DNA of 64,000 bases from Alphaproteobacteria bacterium (GTDB taxonomy: Bacteria > Pseudomonadota > Alphaproteobacteria > Sphingomonadales > Sphingomonadaceae), in the NCBI GenBank assembly GCA_018823325.1, contig JAHJIJ010000015.1, forward strand, positions 1-64,000, written 5' to 3'. The notes below the pieces were generated by a model. The model searched no databases and was not told the DNA's origin. It saw only the letters and a list, made by a program, of their open reading frames with translations. Position numbers and translations under genes: made by a program. This document shows, piece by piece, positions 1 to 9,406 of the stretch (within the stretch, counting starts at the first letter, position 1; every line of letters begins with the position of its first letter).

Positions 1-128
1 GGGATGCGCAGCGGGTGGAGCTGCAACTGGTCGGCGGGCTTACCGCGGGCCGCTCGCTGATGCGCGGCAATATGGTGACGCCTGAGCCGGAGCCTTTCTT
101 TCCGCCGCAGAAGGCGGAGGAAGGCTGA
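1..128 (+). CDS. C-terminal fragment of an unrecognised protein
   Basis: An open frame enters from the left edge (first whole codon at position 3) and ends at TGA 126-128, leaving about 41 residues. The tail is rich in Pro and Glu (PEPEPFFPPQ). I do not recognise the family from so short a fragment. It is followed by two inverted-repeat elements and the end of a leftward gene, so it ends a rightward unit that lies outside the window. Confidence 0.5.
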   Translation, partial: DAQRVELQLVGGLTAGRSLMRGNMVTPEPEPFFPPQKAEEG

Positions 129-160
129 GGGGAGTGAGGCATATCCGATTGCTCCACCCT

Positions 161-232
161 CCGTTCGTGTCGCGCGAAGTCGAGACACCAAGGGCGGTGC
201 TCGCGTGTCTCGGCTTCGCTCGACACGAACGG
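161..232. repeat. Intergenic inverted repeat, 28-bp arms
   Basis: Positions 161-188 and 205-232 are reverse complements with two mismatches, around a 16-base loop. The arms begin with CCGTTCGTGTCG. The element sits between two converging gene ends, so it may act as a bidirectional terminator or be a REP-like dispersed element. It differs in sequence from the next palindrome but shares the CCGTTCG end. Confidence 0.7.
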
Positions 233-293
233 GGCTTGGGTTTTGGGGCTTGAGACTGATCGAGAAGAAGCCCTTGCCTCCCTCCTCCGTGCA

Positions 294-376
294 CCCTGAG
301 CTTGTCGAAGGGCCGTACTTACTTCCCGAACGGGCAAAGAGAAGGACAGCCCTTCGACAGGCTCAGGGCGAACGGG
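294..376. repeat. Dispersed palindrome, copy 1 of 3 in the window
   Basis: The left arm CCCTGAGCTTGTCGAAGGGC (294-313) pairs with the right arm at 349-368 with one mismatch, and the right side continues into CGAACGGG. The same motif recurs at 46981-47070 and 55384-55457, always between genes. This is a REP-like intergenic repeat family. It also lies between converging ends here and could terminate transcription. Confidence 0.8.
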
Positions 377-410
377 GGAAGAGGATCATGTGCCGGGAAT
401 GCGAAGAGGC

Positions 411-1205
411 TCAGCCCTCGCTCAGCGCAGCCACCAGTGCCTTCACCTTCTTCTGCCGCCATTGCGGCAGCGGGGCTATAAGCCAGTAGCCCTGTCCGTC
501 GCGCGGCTCGCCAAGGACGGTGACGCGGCCCGATGCGATATCCGCCTCCGCAAGCAGCGCCGGGACATGCGCGCGGCCGAGACCGTTGGCGGCGGCATCA
601 ATGGCGAGGCCAGCATCCGCAACGCGCATGACGGCCTTGCCATCCTCGACGGGACAACCCGGCCAGCCGATGATGGAATCGAGGCCCGCGCCGTCGGGTG
701 CGCCGACCGTCACGAAGCGCGGTTCGCCGAGCGGCACGCCCTCATGCTCGCCGGCGCCATCAGTGAGGCGCAGGGCGAGATCGAGATTGGCCTCGGTGAA
801 ATCGAGCGCGTCGTCGGCAGCGACGAGCATGAACTGGACGCCCGGCTCCTTCGCCGCATAGGCGGCGAGACGCGCGCTCAGCCATTTCGCGGTGAGATCG
901 CGCGGGGCGGCGATGGTAAGATGCTGGCTGCTCTGCCCCGCCTGCATGGCGCGGACCGATTCCTCCAGCTCGAGGAAAGCGCTGCGCAGGGCTGGCAGGC
1001 CTGCTTCGGCTTCCGGCGTCAGCTCCAGCCCACGAGGCGTACGGCGGAAGAGGACGACGCCGAGCATATCCTCCAGCGCGCGGATCTGCTGGCCGACGGC
1101 AGCGGGCGTCACCGCCAGTTCGTCCGCCGCGCGGGTGAAGGAAAGGTGCCGCGCCGCCGCATCGAACACGCGCAGGCCGTTGAGCGGCAGATGGGTGCGC
1201 TTCAT
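411..1205 (-). CDS. LysR-family transcriptional regulator (GcvA-like)
   Basis: A 264-residue protein with an N-terminal winged helix-turn-helix (about residues 7-66, including FTRAADELAVTPAAVGQQI) followed by a LysR substrate-binding domain. The short effector domain and the LNGLRVFDAAARHLSFTRAA start resemble the GcvA/AmpR branch. Its ATG overlaps the apaG stop by four bases (ATGA), so it is probably translated from the apaG message at the end of the tpiA-recO-leuB-metZ-apaG run. That is unusual, since LysR genes often face their target divergently. No effector or target can be read from the sequence. Confidence 0.9.
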   Translation of the reverse strand: MKRTHLPLNGLRVFDAAARHLSFTRAADELAVTPAAVGQQIRALEDMLGVVLFRRTPRGLELTPEAEAGLPALRSAFLELEESVRAMQAGQSSQHLTIAAPRDLTAKWLSARLAAYAAKEPGVQFMLVAADDALDFTEANLDLALRLTDGAGEHEGVPLGEPRFVTVGAPDGAGLDSIIGWPGCPVEDGKAVMRVADAGLAIDAAANGLGRAHVPALLAEADIASGRVTVLGEPRDGQGYWLIAPLPQWRQKKVKALVAALSEG

Positions 1206-1612
1206 CCCGAGACCGCCGGCGCCTGCAGCGCGAAGCGGGGAATGCGCACCTCAAGGATGCTGCCGCCGGCATCGAGCATCTGGTAGCTGCCTTCCATCCA
1301 GCCGGTCGGCGTGGAGAGCGGGCAGCCAGAAACATAATCATAGGCCGAGCCGGGGTGGATCACCGGTTCCTCACCGACGACGCCCTTGCCCTCGCGCTTG
1401 TAGAGCGCGCCGCGCCCGTCCGCGATGGTCCAATGACGCGTGAGCAATTGCACCGGCGCCGCGCGGCCATTCTCGATGCGGATGTGATAGGCCCAGAACC
1501 ACTTGCCCATGTCCGGCTCCGATTGCTCGGAGAGGAAATTGACGGACACGCGCACGGTCACGTCGTGCGTGGTCTCGGCATAGGAGAATAGGGCGTTCAT
1601 CAAGGCATTCAT
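1202..1612 (-). CDS. apaG: ApaG family protein
   Basis: A 136-residue single-domain beta-sandwich protein with the family features: an aromatic FWAYHIRIENG strand, LLTRHWTIADG, GKGVVGEEPVIHPG and a C-terminal GSYQM segment. ApaG proteins have been linked to Co2+/Mg2+ homeostasis and Ap4A-related phenotypes in enterobacteria, but their biochemical role is unsettled. The upstream ATG (1612) is used because AGGAC lies 11 bases before it; an in-frame ATG four codons in (1600) is possible. It follows metZ after 43 bases and overlaps the LysR gene. Confidence 0.92.
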   Translation of the reverse strand: MNALMNALFSYAETTHDVTVRVSVNFLSEQSEPDMGKWFWAYHIRIENGRAAPVQLLTRHWTIADGRGALYKREGKGVVGEEPVIHPGSAYDYVSGCPLSTPTGWMEGSYQMLDAGGSILEVRIPRFALQAPAVSG

Positions 1613-1655
1613 GCTACGACCAGTCCTGTCTCGCCCGCCCGGATAATGACCCTAC

Positions 1656-2861
1656 TCAAAGCCCGACAGCGGTCAATGCCTGATCCAGATCGACGATGAT
1701 GTCCTCGGGATCTTCAAGCCCCACATTGATGCGCACCATGCCATCGCCCACGCCCGCTTCGGCGCGGCCCTCCGGCCCCATATTGTTGTGGGTGGTGGAG
1801 GCGGGGTGGCACAGCAAGGTGCGCGAATCGCCGATGTTGTTGGAGATGTCACACAGTTCCATCGCGTTTAGCATCGCCATCGCCTGCCCGCGATCGGCGA
1901 GGTTGAAGGAGAAGATCGGCCCGGCGGCGCTCATCTGCTTCATCGCGAGATTGTGTTGCGGGTGGCTCGGCAGGCCGGGATAGAGCACATCCACGCCGCG
2001 CTGCTCCATGAAGCGCGCGACCTTGAGCGCATTCTCGGACTGGCGATGGGCGCGCAGGTCCAGCGTCTCCAGCCCCTTGAGCACGACCCAGGCATTGAAG
2101 GGCGAGCAGATCGGCCCGGTGTTGCGCTGATAGGGAGAGAGGACGCCGTTGATCCATGCGTCTGTGCCGCAGATGGCGCCGGCGAGCACGCGGCCCTGCC
2201 CGTCCATCAGCTTGGTGGCGCTGTAGGCGACGACATCGGCGCCGAAATCGAGCGGACGCTGGAGGACCGGCGTCGCGAAGGCATTGTCCACCACGGTGGT
2301 GATGCCGTGGGCGCGGGCGAGACCGCAGACATGCTCGAGATCGACGATGTCCATTGTCGGATTGGCCGGCGTCTCGAAGAAGAACACCTTGGTGTTCGGC
2401 AGGATCGCCTTTTCCCACGCATCATTGTCTCGCGCATCGACGACGCTGTGGGTGATGCCGAAGCGATTGAGCACGTTGGAGAGAATCCAGCGGCATGAGC
2501 CGAAGGCCGCGCGCCCGGCGACGACATGATCGCCTGCGCTGAGCATACACAGCAGCGCGCTGGTCATCGCCGCCATGCCGCTTGCCTGCACCTTGCACGC
2601 CTCGGCACCTTCCATCAGCGCGATGCGCTCTTCCAGCATCTGCACCGTGGGGTTCTGGAAGCGGGAATATTGCATTCCGCTTGCTTCTCCGGCGAAGCGG
2701 GCGGCGACTTCCTCGGCGCTGTCATAGGTGTAGCCCGAGGTGAGGAAGATCGCCTCGCTCGTCTCGCCCTGCTCGGAACGCCAGGTGCCGCCACGCACCG
2801 CCTGGGTCGCGGGGCGCCAGCGGCTGGTGCGGGAACGGTCCTGTCCGGTATCTCTCTTCAT
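1656..2861 (-). CDS. metZ: O-succinylhomoserine sulfhydrylase
   Basis: A PLP-dependent Cys/Met-metabolism enzyme that makes homocysteine from O-succinylhomoserine and sulfide in cytoplasmic methionine synthesis. The translation shows the family landmarks: YSRFQNPT near the N terminus, FFETPANPTMDIVD, VDNAFATPVLQRP, and SATKLMDGQGR containing the PLP lysine. The C-terminal LCHPASTTHNNMGPEGR is characteristic of MetZ. The start is placed at ATG 2861, preceded by AGAAGG at good spacing; a longer in-frame start at 2897 lacks this. It lies 46 bases after leuB and before apaG. That gap is too short for the SAM-II riboswitch often found upstream of alphaproteobacterial met genes. Confidence 0.93.
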   Translation of the reverse strand: MKRDTGQDRSRTSRWRPATQAVRGGTWRSEQGETSEAIFLTSGYTYDSAEEVAARFAGEASGMQYSRFQNPTVQMLEERIALMEGAEACKVQASGMAAMTSALLCMLSAGDHVVAGRAAFGSCRWILSNVLNRFGITHSVVDARDNDAWEKAILPNTKVFFFETPANPTMDIVDLEHVCGLARAHGITTVVDNAFATPVLQRPLDFGADVVAYSATKLMDGQGRVLAGAICGTDAWINGVLSPYQRNTGPICSPFNAWVVLKGLETLDLRAHRQSENALKVARFMEQRGVDVLYPGLPSHPQHNLAMKQMSAAGPIFSFNLADRGQAMAMLNAMELCDISNNIGDSRTLLCHPASTTHNNMGPEGRAEAGVGDGMVRINVGLEDPEDIIVDLDQALTAVGL

Positions 2862-2907
2862 GGCGCTGCCTTCTAGACCTTGCGGGTGCGCGGTCAATCC
2901 AATGGTG

Positions 2908-3951
2908 TCAGAGCGCGGCGAGCACCGCGTCGCCCATGGCCGACGTGCTCATCGTGCCGCCGAGATCGGCGGAGCGGGCACCCCCGGCGAGGGCTTTCGC
3001 CACGGCGACCTCGATGCGGTCCGCTACTTCCGGCAGGCCGAGCGAGAAGCGCAGCATCATTGCGGCGGAGAGGATGGTGGCGAGCGGATTGGCCTTGCCC
3101 TGCTCGGCGATGTCCGGCGCGGAACCGTGGATCGGCTCGTAAAGCCCCTTGCCGTTCGCATCCAGCGAGGCGGAAGCCAGCATGCCAATCGAGCCGACGC
3201 ACATGCTCGCCTGATCGGAGAGAATGTCGCCGAAGAGATTGCCGGTGACGATCACGTCGAATTGGCCCGGATTGCGCACGAGCTGCATGGCGGCATTGTC
3301 GACATACATGTGGGACAGCTCAACATCGGGATAATCGGCGGCGACTTCGATCACCACGTCACGCCACAGCTGGCTCGTCTCCAGCACATTGGCCTTGTCC
3401 ACCGAGCAGAGCTTGCCGCGGCGGGCCTGTGCGGCGCGGAAGGCGCTGTGCGCGATGCGGCGCACCTCTGCCTCGTTGTAGGACATGATGTCATAGCCCT
3501 CGCGCAGCCCCTCGGCGGTCTTGCGCATGCCCTTCTCGCCGAAATAGACGTCGCCATTCAGCTCGCGGACGATGAGGAGATCGATCTGCTCGGCGACCTC
3601 CTTGCGCAGGGTCGAGGCATCCGCCAGCTCAGCGAACATCTTTGCCGGGCGCAGGTTGGAGAACAGCGTCAGCTCCTTGCGCAGGCCGAGGATCGCCTGT
3701 TCGGGCCGCAGCGCGCGCTCGAGCGAATCGCAATCGGGATCGCCCACCGCGCCGAACAGAATGGCATCGGCGCGCCTCGCCAGATCGAGCGTGGCGGGCG
3801 GCAGCGGATGGCCCTGCGCCTTGTAGGCCGCGCCGCCGACCGGCGCTTCCTCATAGGTCATGCCGGGGATGGCCAGCGCATCGAGCACGCGCTTGGCCTG
3901 CGCAGTGACTTCCGGGCCAATGCCGTCTCCGGGCAGGATCGCTACGAGCAT
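2908..3951 (-). CDS. leuB: 3-isopropylmalate dehydrogenase
   Basis: LeuB oxidatively decarboxylates 3-isopropylmalate with NAD+, the third step of leucine synthesis. The N terminus [10 protein letters not shown], the substrate segment [16 protein letters not shown], the metal-binding [10 protein letters not shown] and the NAD-site [14 protein letters not shown] are all present. The length (347 residues) is normal. The start is ATG 3951, preceded by AAAGGG; the 26-residue upstream extension is not supported. It lies between recO (96-base gap) and metZ and probably shares their transcript, grouping Leu and Met synthesis. Confidence 0.95.
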   Translation of the reverse strand: MLVAILPGDGIGPEVTAQAKRVLDALAIPGMTYEEAPVGGAAYKAQGHPLPPATLDLARRADAILFGAVGDPDCDSLERALRPEQAILGLRKELTLFSNLRPAKMFAELADASTLRKEVAEQIDLLIVRELNGDVYFGEKGMRKTAEGLREGYDIMSYNEAEVRRIAHSAFRAAQARRGKLCSVDKANVLETSQLWRDVVIEVAADYPDVELSHMYVDNAAMQLVRNPGQFDVIVTGNLFGDILSDQASMCVGSIGMLASASLDANGKGLYEPIHGSAPDIAEQGKANPLATILSAAMMLRFSLGLPEVADRIEVAVAKALAGGARSADLGGTMSTSAMGDAVLAAL

Positions 3952-4047
3952 GGAATTCCCTTTCTCAATCTGAAGACGGGCGATGCTGCCGGAAAGGCGC
4001 GGCGGCCCTGAGGATGTGGGCTGAGCCATTGCCTCAAGCGGGCCGGG

Positions 4048-4782
4048 TCACGCAACCGCTCTTTTGAGCCGTTCGATCAGCCGCTCGCGCGCGGCCAGCA
4101 CATCAGAACGGCGGGGATCGAACAGGGACTGGACGAGGAAATGGCCGGTCACGTCAAATCCGGCGAGAATGTCCGCCCAGCCGGCCTCGCCCCCTTCGGT
4201 CAGGAACGCCGGCAGCGGCAGCAGGCGGTCGCGATGCAGTCCGGCGGCCTCCTCGGTGACGGCGCGACCTGTGCGCGGGCTGACATAGGCCAGCCCCTCG
4301 CGCGCGCCAGTGACGGCACATTCCGCCAGATCCAGCCCAAAGCCCAACTCGGCGAGCAGCAGCAGCTCATAACGCACCATCGCCACGGCCCATCCGCGCG
4401 CGGCGGGCGCGGCTTCCACGGCATCGAGCACGGCGCCGAGTGCGCCATACAGTGCGGGATAGGGATGGCCTTCCGGCAGCGAGACGGCCGTGAAGGCGCA
4501 GGCCCAGTCAATCGCAGCGGAAGGCAGCGGCTCGGCCAGCAAAGGGCCGCGGCTGTGCTCCAGCTCGACCGAGAGGCTGGCGAGCTGATCCGCCGTGCGG
4601 GCGCGGAACGTCGCGCGCACGATGTTGCCCGGCATGAGGACCGGGCGCATCCGGCTGGATCGCCCGCCCTGCACATAGCCGGCCGTGAGGCCCGCCTCCT
4701 GCGTGAGCGCGCGCACGATCGCGCCATGCTCGCCATGCGCCCGGACGGCGCAGACGATGGCAGTGGCGGCGAGCGTGGACAT
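4048..4782 (-). CDS. recO: DNA repair protein RecO
   Basis: RecO anneals single strands and, with RecR, loads RecA on SSB-coated DNA in the RecFOR pathway. The 244-residue protein has an N-terminal OB fold ([16 protein letters not shown], then [15 protein letters not shown]) and a helical C-terminal domain with the alphaproteobacterial signature CAVTG followed by [12 protein letters not shown]. It lacks the four-cysteine zinc finger of some RecO proteins, as is usual in this lineage. The gene is 56 bases downstream of tpiA in the same direction. Confidence 0.92.
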   Translation of the reverse strand: MSTLAATAIVCAVRAHGEHGAIVRALTQEAGLTAGYVQGGRSSRMRPVLMPGNIVRATFRARTADQLASLSVELEHSRGPLLAEPLPSAAIDWACAFTAVSLPEGHPYPALYGALGAVLDAVEAAPAARGWAVAMVRYELLLLAELGFGLDLAECAVTGAREGLAYVSPRTGRAVTEEAAGLHRDRLLPLPAFLTEGGEAGWADILAGFDVTGHFLVQSLFDPRRSDVLAARERLIERLKRAVA

Positions 4783-4838
4783 GGGCGCTGTCTACCGGCT
4801 CATGGCTGGTTTAGCGATGGCGATATGGGTCTTCGGGA

Positions 4839-5588
4839 TCAGGCCGCCGCAATGATCAGGCCGAACTTGGCAGCCGTCAGGCTCGCTCCGCCGACCAGCG
4901 CGCCATCAACATTCTCGGTGTGGAGAATGTCCGCCGCATTGTCGCCGCTCACGGAGCCGCCATAAAGAATGCGCATGGCATTGCCCGCCGGCTCGCCCAG
5001 TGCCCTGACCAGCGCGGCGCGCAGGGCGGCGTGCATGGCGGCGATCTGCGCCGGGGTGGCGACCTTGCCGGTGCCGATCGCCCAGACCGGTTCATAGGCA
5101 ATCGTCAGCCAGGCGGGATCGGCGCCTTCCGGCAGCGAAGCGACCAGCTGATCCGCCACAAAGCCATGCGCGACGTCGTCGCCCTGCTCGCGCGTCTCCA
5201 GCGTCTCGCCGACGCAGAGCACGACCGACAGCCCGCCCTTGTGCGCGGCCAGCGCCTTGGCCGCGACATCCTGGTTGCTCTCATGCTGATATTGCCGCCG
5301 CTCGCTATGGCCGACGAGCGTGCCGCGCGCGCCCGCCTCGGCCAGCATGGCGGCGGAGAGATTGCCGGTGAAGGCGCCGGATTCGGCCTGATGGCAATCC
5401 TGCGCGCCGATCAGCACGGCGCCGGCAAGCGGCGCGGCGGGCGCGATCAGCGTGGCGGGAAGGTAGAGAGCGACGTCGATGTCGCCGCGGCCGGCGGCAA
5501 GCTCGGCAATGGCGGACACCTCGCCAAGCTGCGCCTTCAGGCCGTTCATCTTCCAATTGCCTGCAACGAATTTGCGGCGGACGGTCAT
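4839..5588 (-). CDS. tpiA: Triosephosphate isomerase
   Basis: TpiA interconverts dihydroxyacetone phosphate and glyceraldehyde 3-phosphate in glycolysis. The 249-residue protein has the catalytic lysine in AGNWKMN (Lys13), the catalytic histidine in GHSERR, the catalytic glutamate in AYEPVWAIGTG, and the phosphate-binding GGSV segment near the C terminus. The start is ATG 5588, preceded by GGAGAG; the longer open frame upstream overlaps ppiD on the other strand and is spurious. The start faces ppiD across a 181-base divergent promoter region. It is the first gene of the leftward run. Confidence 0.96.
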   Translation of the reverse strand: MTVRRKFVAGNWKMNGLKAQLGEVSAIAELAAGRGDIDVALYLPATLIAPAAPLAGAVLIGAQDCHQAESGAFTGNLSAAMLAEAGARGTLVGHSERRQYQHESNQDVAAKALAAHKGGLSVVLCVGETLETREQGDDVAHGFVADQLVASLPEGADPAWLTIAYEPVWAIGTGKVATPAQIAAMHAALRAALVRALGEPAGNAMRILYGGSVSGDNAADILHTENVDGALVGGASLTAAKFGLIIAAA

Positions 5589-5769
5589 AGCTTCACTCTC
5601 CTGCACAGGTGATCGATGATCTGGGCGCCCGGATGAACGGACGAGGCGGCTTTGTCCAGACTGCCCCGCACCCCTGCAATCACACGGACGCGCAAAGACT
5701 TGATGCCATCGGATGCCCGCCCTAAAGCAGCCCCCAGCCTTTCGCCCGCCTTTCTGGACTGAGACCCAC

Positions 5770-7719
5770 ATGCAGATTTTCCGTCGTCTTCTCGGATCGA
5801 AATTTGGCGGCGTGTTCGCAATCGGATTTCTGGCGCTGATCGCCTTTGCGTTCGTCGCCGGCGACATGAGCGGCAGCAACTTTACCTTCGGCGGCTCGTC
5901 TTCCACCGAAGTGGCGAAGATTGGGGACCGCGCCCTGACAGCGGCAGAGCTGCAGAGCCGCGCCCAGATGGTGTTCGAGCGGCAGCGGCAGGAGAATCCG
6001 GAACTGACCATCGACCAGTTTCTGGCAGACGGCGGCCTCACGCGCGTTGCGGACGAGCTGATCTCCGCCCGTTCGCTGATCGCTTATGGCGAGAAGCACG
6101 GCATGCGCGTGAGCAAGGCGTTGATCGATGCCGAGATCGCCCGCAATTCAGCCTTCACCGACGCCACCGGCAATTTCAGCGAGACAGTGTTCCGCCAAAT
6201 GCTGGCGCAGCAGCGGATCGCAGAACAGGACCTGCGTGACGACATCGCGGCGCAGATCATCCAGCAGCATATTCTTCAGCCGGTCGGCGTGGGCACCAAG
6301 GCGCCTTCCAGCATGGTGCCGCCTTATGCCGCCATGCTGATCGAGGAGCGCTCGGGTGAGATGTTCGCCATCCCGGCGGCGACCTTTGCGCCGGAAGCCG
6401 CGCCGAGCGATGCCCAGCTGCAGGCCTTTTTCAAGCAGAACGCCAGCCAATTTGCCATCCCCGAGCAGCGCCAGCTGCGCTACGCGCTCATCAATCTCGC
6501 GCGCTTCGAGCCGCAGGCCGCGCCGACCGAGGCGGAAATCGCGGATCTCTACAAGAGCCGCGAGAAGCAGTTCGCGAGCCGCAAGACACGCGACTTCAGC
6601 CAGCTCATTCTCGCCAATGAGGCTATGGCGAAGGATGCCGCCGCCAAGGCGCGGACCGGGCAATCCCTCCAGGATGTTGCCAAGAGCCTCGGCCTTGCCG
6701 CACTGCGCGTGGATGGAGTGGATGAAAGCCAGCTCGCGACGCAAATGAATGCAGACATTGCCAAGGCCAGCTTTGCCGCCGAAAAGGGCGGAATCGTCGG
6801 CCCGGTTCGCTCGCCCGCCGGCTGGGCCATCCTGCGGGTGGAAGATGTGCGCGATGTGCCGGGCAAGACGCTTGATCAGGCACGCGAGGAGCTTTCCGCC
6901 GAAATCCGCCAGATCAAGGAACGCCAGCTGTTCAGCGAGTTCCTGAACGACATCGACGGGCGGCTGGGTGCCGGCGCGACGCTGGATGACCTCGCCAAGG
7001 AACACAACCTCACTGTGGTTGAGACGCCGCTGATCGTGAGCAATGGTCAAGCGCTGCGCGATCCGGCGTTCCAGCCCGATGAAACCGTGCAGGCTCTGCT
7101 CGAAGGCGGCTTTGCCGCCCGCGAAGATGACGATCCGCAAATTGTTCAGGTCAAGCCGGACGAGGAAGCAGCCATTCTGGCGGTCGGCGACGTGGTGCCT
7201 GCCGGCCCGCCGCCTTTTGCCGAGGTCAAGCCGGCGGTCGAGACGGCGTGGAAGCTGGCGCAGGGCATCAGCAAGGCCCGCGAAGTCGCCACGCAGCTTG
7301 CCGCAGAATTGGGCAAGGGCGCCGAACCGGGTCCGTTGCTCGCCAAGCTCGGCATTGCCGATGCGCCGCGCCAGAGCCTGTCTGCCCGCCGGGCCGACAT
7401 CAACCAGCAAGGCGGCCGCATTCCGCCGCCGCTGCAAGCGCTGTTCAGCATCCGCAAGGGCGCGACCCGCATGGTGCCGCTGGAGAATAATCAGGGCTTC
7501 GTTGTCGTGCGGCTCGACGAGATCAAGCAGAACGACCCCGAGGAAGTACCGCAACTCATGCAGTCCACCGCCGCGGGCCTCAGCAATGTGCTTGGTGGCG
7601 AATATGCACAGCAGTTCCTCACCGCCATCCGGCAGGAACTGGGCGTGACGCGCAGCGATGCGGCCATGGCTGCGGTGGAGCAGGAACTGCGCCGCGCCTA
7701 TGGCGGTAGCGCAGAGTAG
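5770..7719 (+). CDS. ppiD: Periplasmic chaperone / peptidyl-prolyl isomerase PpiD
   Basis: A 649-residue inner-membrane-anchored SurA/parvulin-like protein. One N-terminal membrane helix (about residues 12-32) is followed by a SurA-N-like helical region, a parvulin domain (about 265-365, with GGIVGPVRSPAGWAILRVEDV) and a long C-terminal domain. PpiD helps newly translocated envelope proteins leave the Sec translocon. The start is ATG 5770 at the membrane-anchor sequence MQIFRRLLGSKFGG; the longer upstream frame is not supported. It ends 8 bases before trpE, a linkage common in sphingomonads. Confidence 0.92.
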   Translation: MQIFRRLLGSKFGGVFAIGFLALIAFAFVAGDMSGSNFTFGGSSSTEVAKIGDRALTAAELQSRAQMVFERQRQENPELTIDQFLADGGLTRVADELISARSLIAYGEKHGMRVSKALIDAEIARNSAFTDATGNFSETVFRQMLAQQRIAEQDLRDDIAAQIIQQHILQPVGVGTKAPSSMVPPYAAMLIEERSGEMFAIPAATFAPEAAPSDAQLQAFFKQNASQFAIPEQRQLRYALINLARFEPQAAPTEAEIADLYKSREKQFASRKTRDFSQLILANEAMAKDAAAKARTGQSLQDVAKSLGLAALRVDGVDESQLATQMNADIAKASFAAEKGGIVGPVRSPAGWAILRVEDVRDVPGKTLDQAREELSAEIRQIKERQLFSEFLNDIDGRLGAGATLDDLAKEHNLTVVETPLIVSNGQALRDPAFQPDETVQALLEGGFAAREDDDPQIVQVKPDEEAAILAVGDVVPAGPPPFAEVKPAVETAWKLAQGISKAREVATQLAAELGKGAEPGPLLAKLGIADAPRQSLSARRADINQQGGRIPPPLQALFSIRKGATRMVPLENNQGFVVVRLDEIKQNDPEEVPQLMQSTAAGLSNVLGGEYAQQFLTAIRQELGVTRSDAAMAAVEQELRRAYGGSAE

Positions 7720-7727
7720 GTCGCCGC

Positions 7728-9257
7728 TTGACCATCGCGCAGCATAGCATCGCCGCCGCGCGCAAGGCGCTGTCTGACGGGCGCTCGGCGCTCATCTGGG
7801 CGCGGCTGATCGCGGATACCGAGACGCCGGTCTCCGCCGCACTCAAGCTCATAGAGCCGGAGCGGGGCGATTTCGTCCTCGAATCCGTGGAAGGTGGCGC
7901 CGTGCGCGGGCGCTACAGCCTGATCGGCATCGCGCCCGATCTGGTGTTCCGCGCGACCGGCCGCAGTGCCGAGGTCAACCGGAACTGGCGCACGGACCGC
8001 ACCGCCTTCACGCCGCTGGAAAGCGACCCGCTCACCGCACTGCGCGCGCTGGTCGCGGAATGCCGGGCGGATGTGGACCCGGCCCTGCCCCCGGCGCTCG
8101 CCTGCCTTGTCGGCTATTTCGCTTATGAGACGTTCGGCCTTGTCGAGAAGCTGCCCCGCCCCGCCGACAATGGTCTCGGCACGCCGGACATGCTGTTCGT
8201 GCGACCAACGGTCGTGCTGGTGTTCGATCGGCTCGCCGATGCGCTGTATATCGTCGCTCCGGCCTGGGCTGACCGGTTGAGCGAACGCTCTGCGGACGCG
8301 CTGATCGAGGCTGCGCAAGGGCGCATCGAGGATGCCGCTGCGCAACTGGCGCGCCCGCTGCCGGCGGCCATTGCGCAGGCCCCGGATATCGACCTCGACG
8401 AGATCACGCCGACTGCGGTGATGAAGCCCGAGGATTATGCCCAGATGGTCCTCAAGGCGAAGGACTATATCGTCGCGGGCGACATTTTTCAGGTGGTGCT
8501 GGCGCAGCGCTTCACCACGCCCTTCCCGCTTCCGGCGATCGACCTCTACCGCGCGCTGCGGCGGATCAACCCGTCGCCCTTCCTTTATCATCTCGATCTG
8601 CCGGGCTTTGCGCTCACCGGATCGAGCCCCGAGATCCTCGTGCGCGTGCGCGACGGGGAAGTGACGATCCGCCCGATCGCCGGCACCCGCCCGCGCGGCA
8701 AGACGGCAAGCGAGGACGCGGAGAATCGCGATTCGCTGCTCGCCGACCCCAAGGAGCGCGCCGAGCATCTGATGCTGCTGGACCTTGGCCGCAATGATGT
8801 GGGCCGCGTCGCCAGCGCCGGATCGGTGAAGGTGACGGACAGCTACACCGTCGAATTCTACAGCCATGTGATGCACATCGTCTCGAATGTGGTCGGCAGG
8901 CTGGACCCGAAGCACGATCCGATCGATGCGCTGTTCGCGGGGTTTCCGGCAGGCACGGTGTCCGGCGCGCCCAAGGTACGGGCCTGCCAGATCATCGCCG
9001 AACTCGAGCCGGAAACGCGAGGGCCTTATGCGGGCGGCGTCGGCTATTTCTCGCCGGACGGAAACATGGACAGCTGCATCGTCCTGCGCACCGCGCTGGT
9101 GAAGGACGGCGTGCTCCATGCGCAGGCGGGCGCGGGCATCGTGGCGGACTCGGACCCGGCCTATGAGCAGCGCGAGTGCCAGCACAAGGCGGGGGCGCTG
9201 TTCGCCGCGGCGCGCGAAGCGGTGAAGGTCGCGCAGGACGGGCGCTTCGGGCAGTAA
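7728..9257 (+). CDS. trpE: Anthranilate synthase component I
   Basis: TrpE converts chorismate to anthranilate, using ammonia supplied by TrpG, the first committed step of tryptophan synthesis. The 509-residue protein has the feedback-site LES sequence (FVLESVEGG) near residue 46. The chorismate-binding core includes GSSPEILVRV, TRPRGKT, LDLGRNDVGRV and FPAGTVSGAPK. The start is TTG 7728, supported by the AGG that overlaps the ppiD stop and by the tight gap. It probably depends on the ppiD transcript. Unlike many relatives, trpG does not follow directly. Confidence 0.94.
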   Translation: MTIAQHSIAAARKALSDGRSALIWARLIADTETPVSAALKLIEPERGDFVLESVEGGAVRGRYSLIGIAPDLVFRATGRSAEVNRNWRTDRTAFTPLESDPLTALRALVAECRADVDPALPPALACLVGYFAYETFGLVEKLPRPADNGLGTPDMLFVRPTVVLVFDRLADALYIVAPAWADRLSERSADALIEAAQGRIEDAAAQLARPLPAAIAQAPDIDLDEITPTAVMKPEDYAQMVLKAKDYIVAGDIFQVVLAQRFTTPFPLPAIDLYRALRRINPSPFLYHLDLPGFALTGSSPEILVRVRDGEVTIRPIAGTRPRGKTASEDAENRDSLLADPKERAEHLMLLDLGRNDVGRVASAGSVKVTDSYTVEFYSHVMHIVSNVVGRLDPKHDPIDALFAGFPAGTVSGAPKVRACQIIAELEPETRGPYAGGVGYFSPDGNMDSCIVLRTALVKDGVLHAQAGAGIVADSDPAYEQRECQHKAGALFAAAREAVKVAQDGRFGQ

Positions 9258-9300
9258 CGGGGCGCAATCGCTACCGCTGAGTGATCCCAATCAACGGGAA

Positions 9301-9381
9301 CCGTGCTCCTGCGAAGGCAGGAGCCCAGGGCGCCCGGGTTCGTCGGTTGGACCCTGGGTTCCTGCTTCCGCAGGAACACGG
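9301..9381. repeat. Intergenic palindromic element (30-bp arms)
   Basis: Positions 9301-9330 and 9352-9381 are reverse complements with four mismatches, and each arm is itself a small hairpin (CTCCTGC-GAAG-GCAGGAG). It lies between the converging ends of trpE and the asparaginase-like gene, so it can form a strong bidirectional terminator-like structure. The sequence resembles dispersed repeats seen in sphingomonad genomes and differs from the CCTTCGACAGGC family elsewhere here. Confidence 0.75.
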
Positions 9382-9406
9382 GAGTAATCATACGCCCAGA
9401 TCAGAC

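Noticed and set aside
2862-2907. SAM-II riboswitch upstream of metZ
   Set aside because: Only 46 bases separate leuB and metZ, too short for the aptamer, and no pseudoknot-like core was seen.
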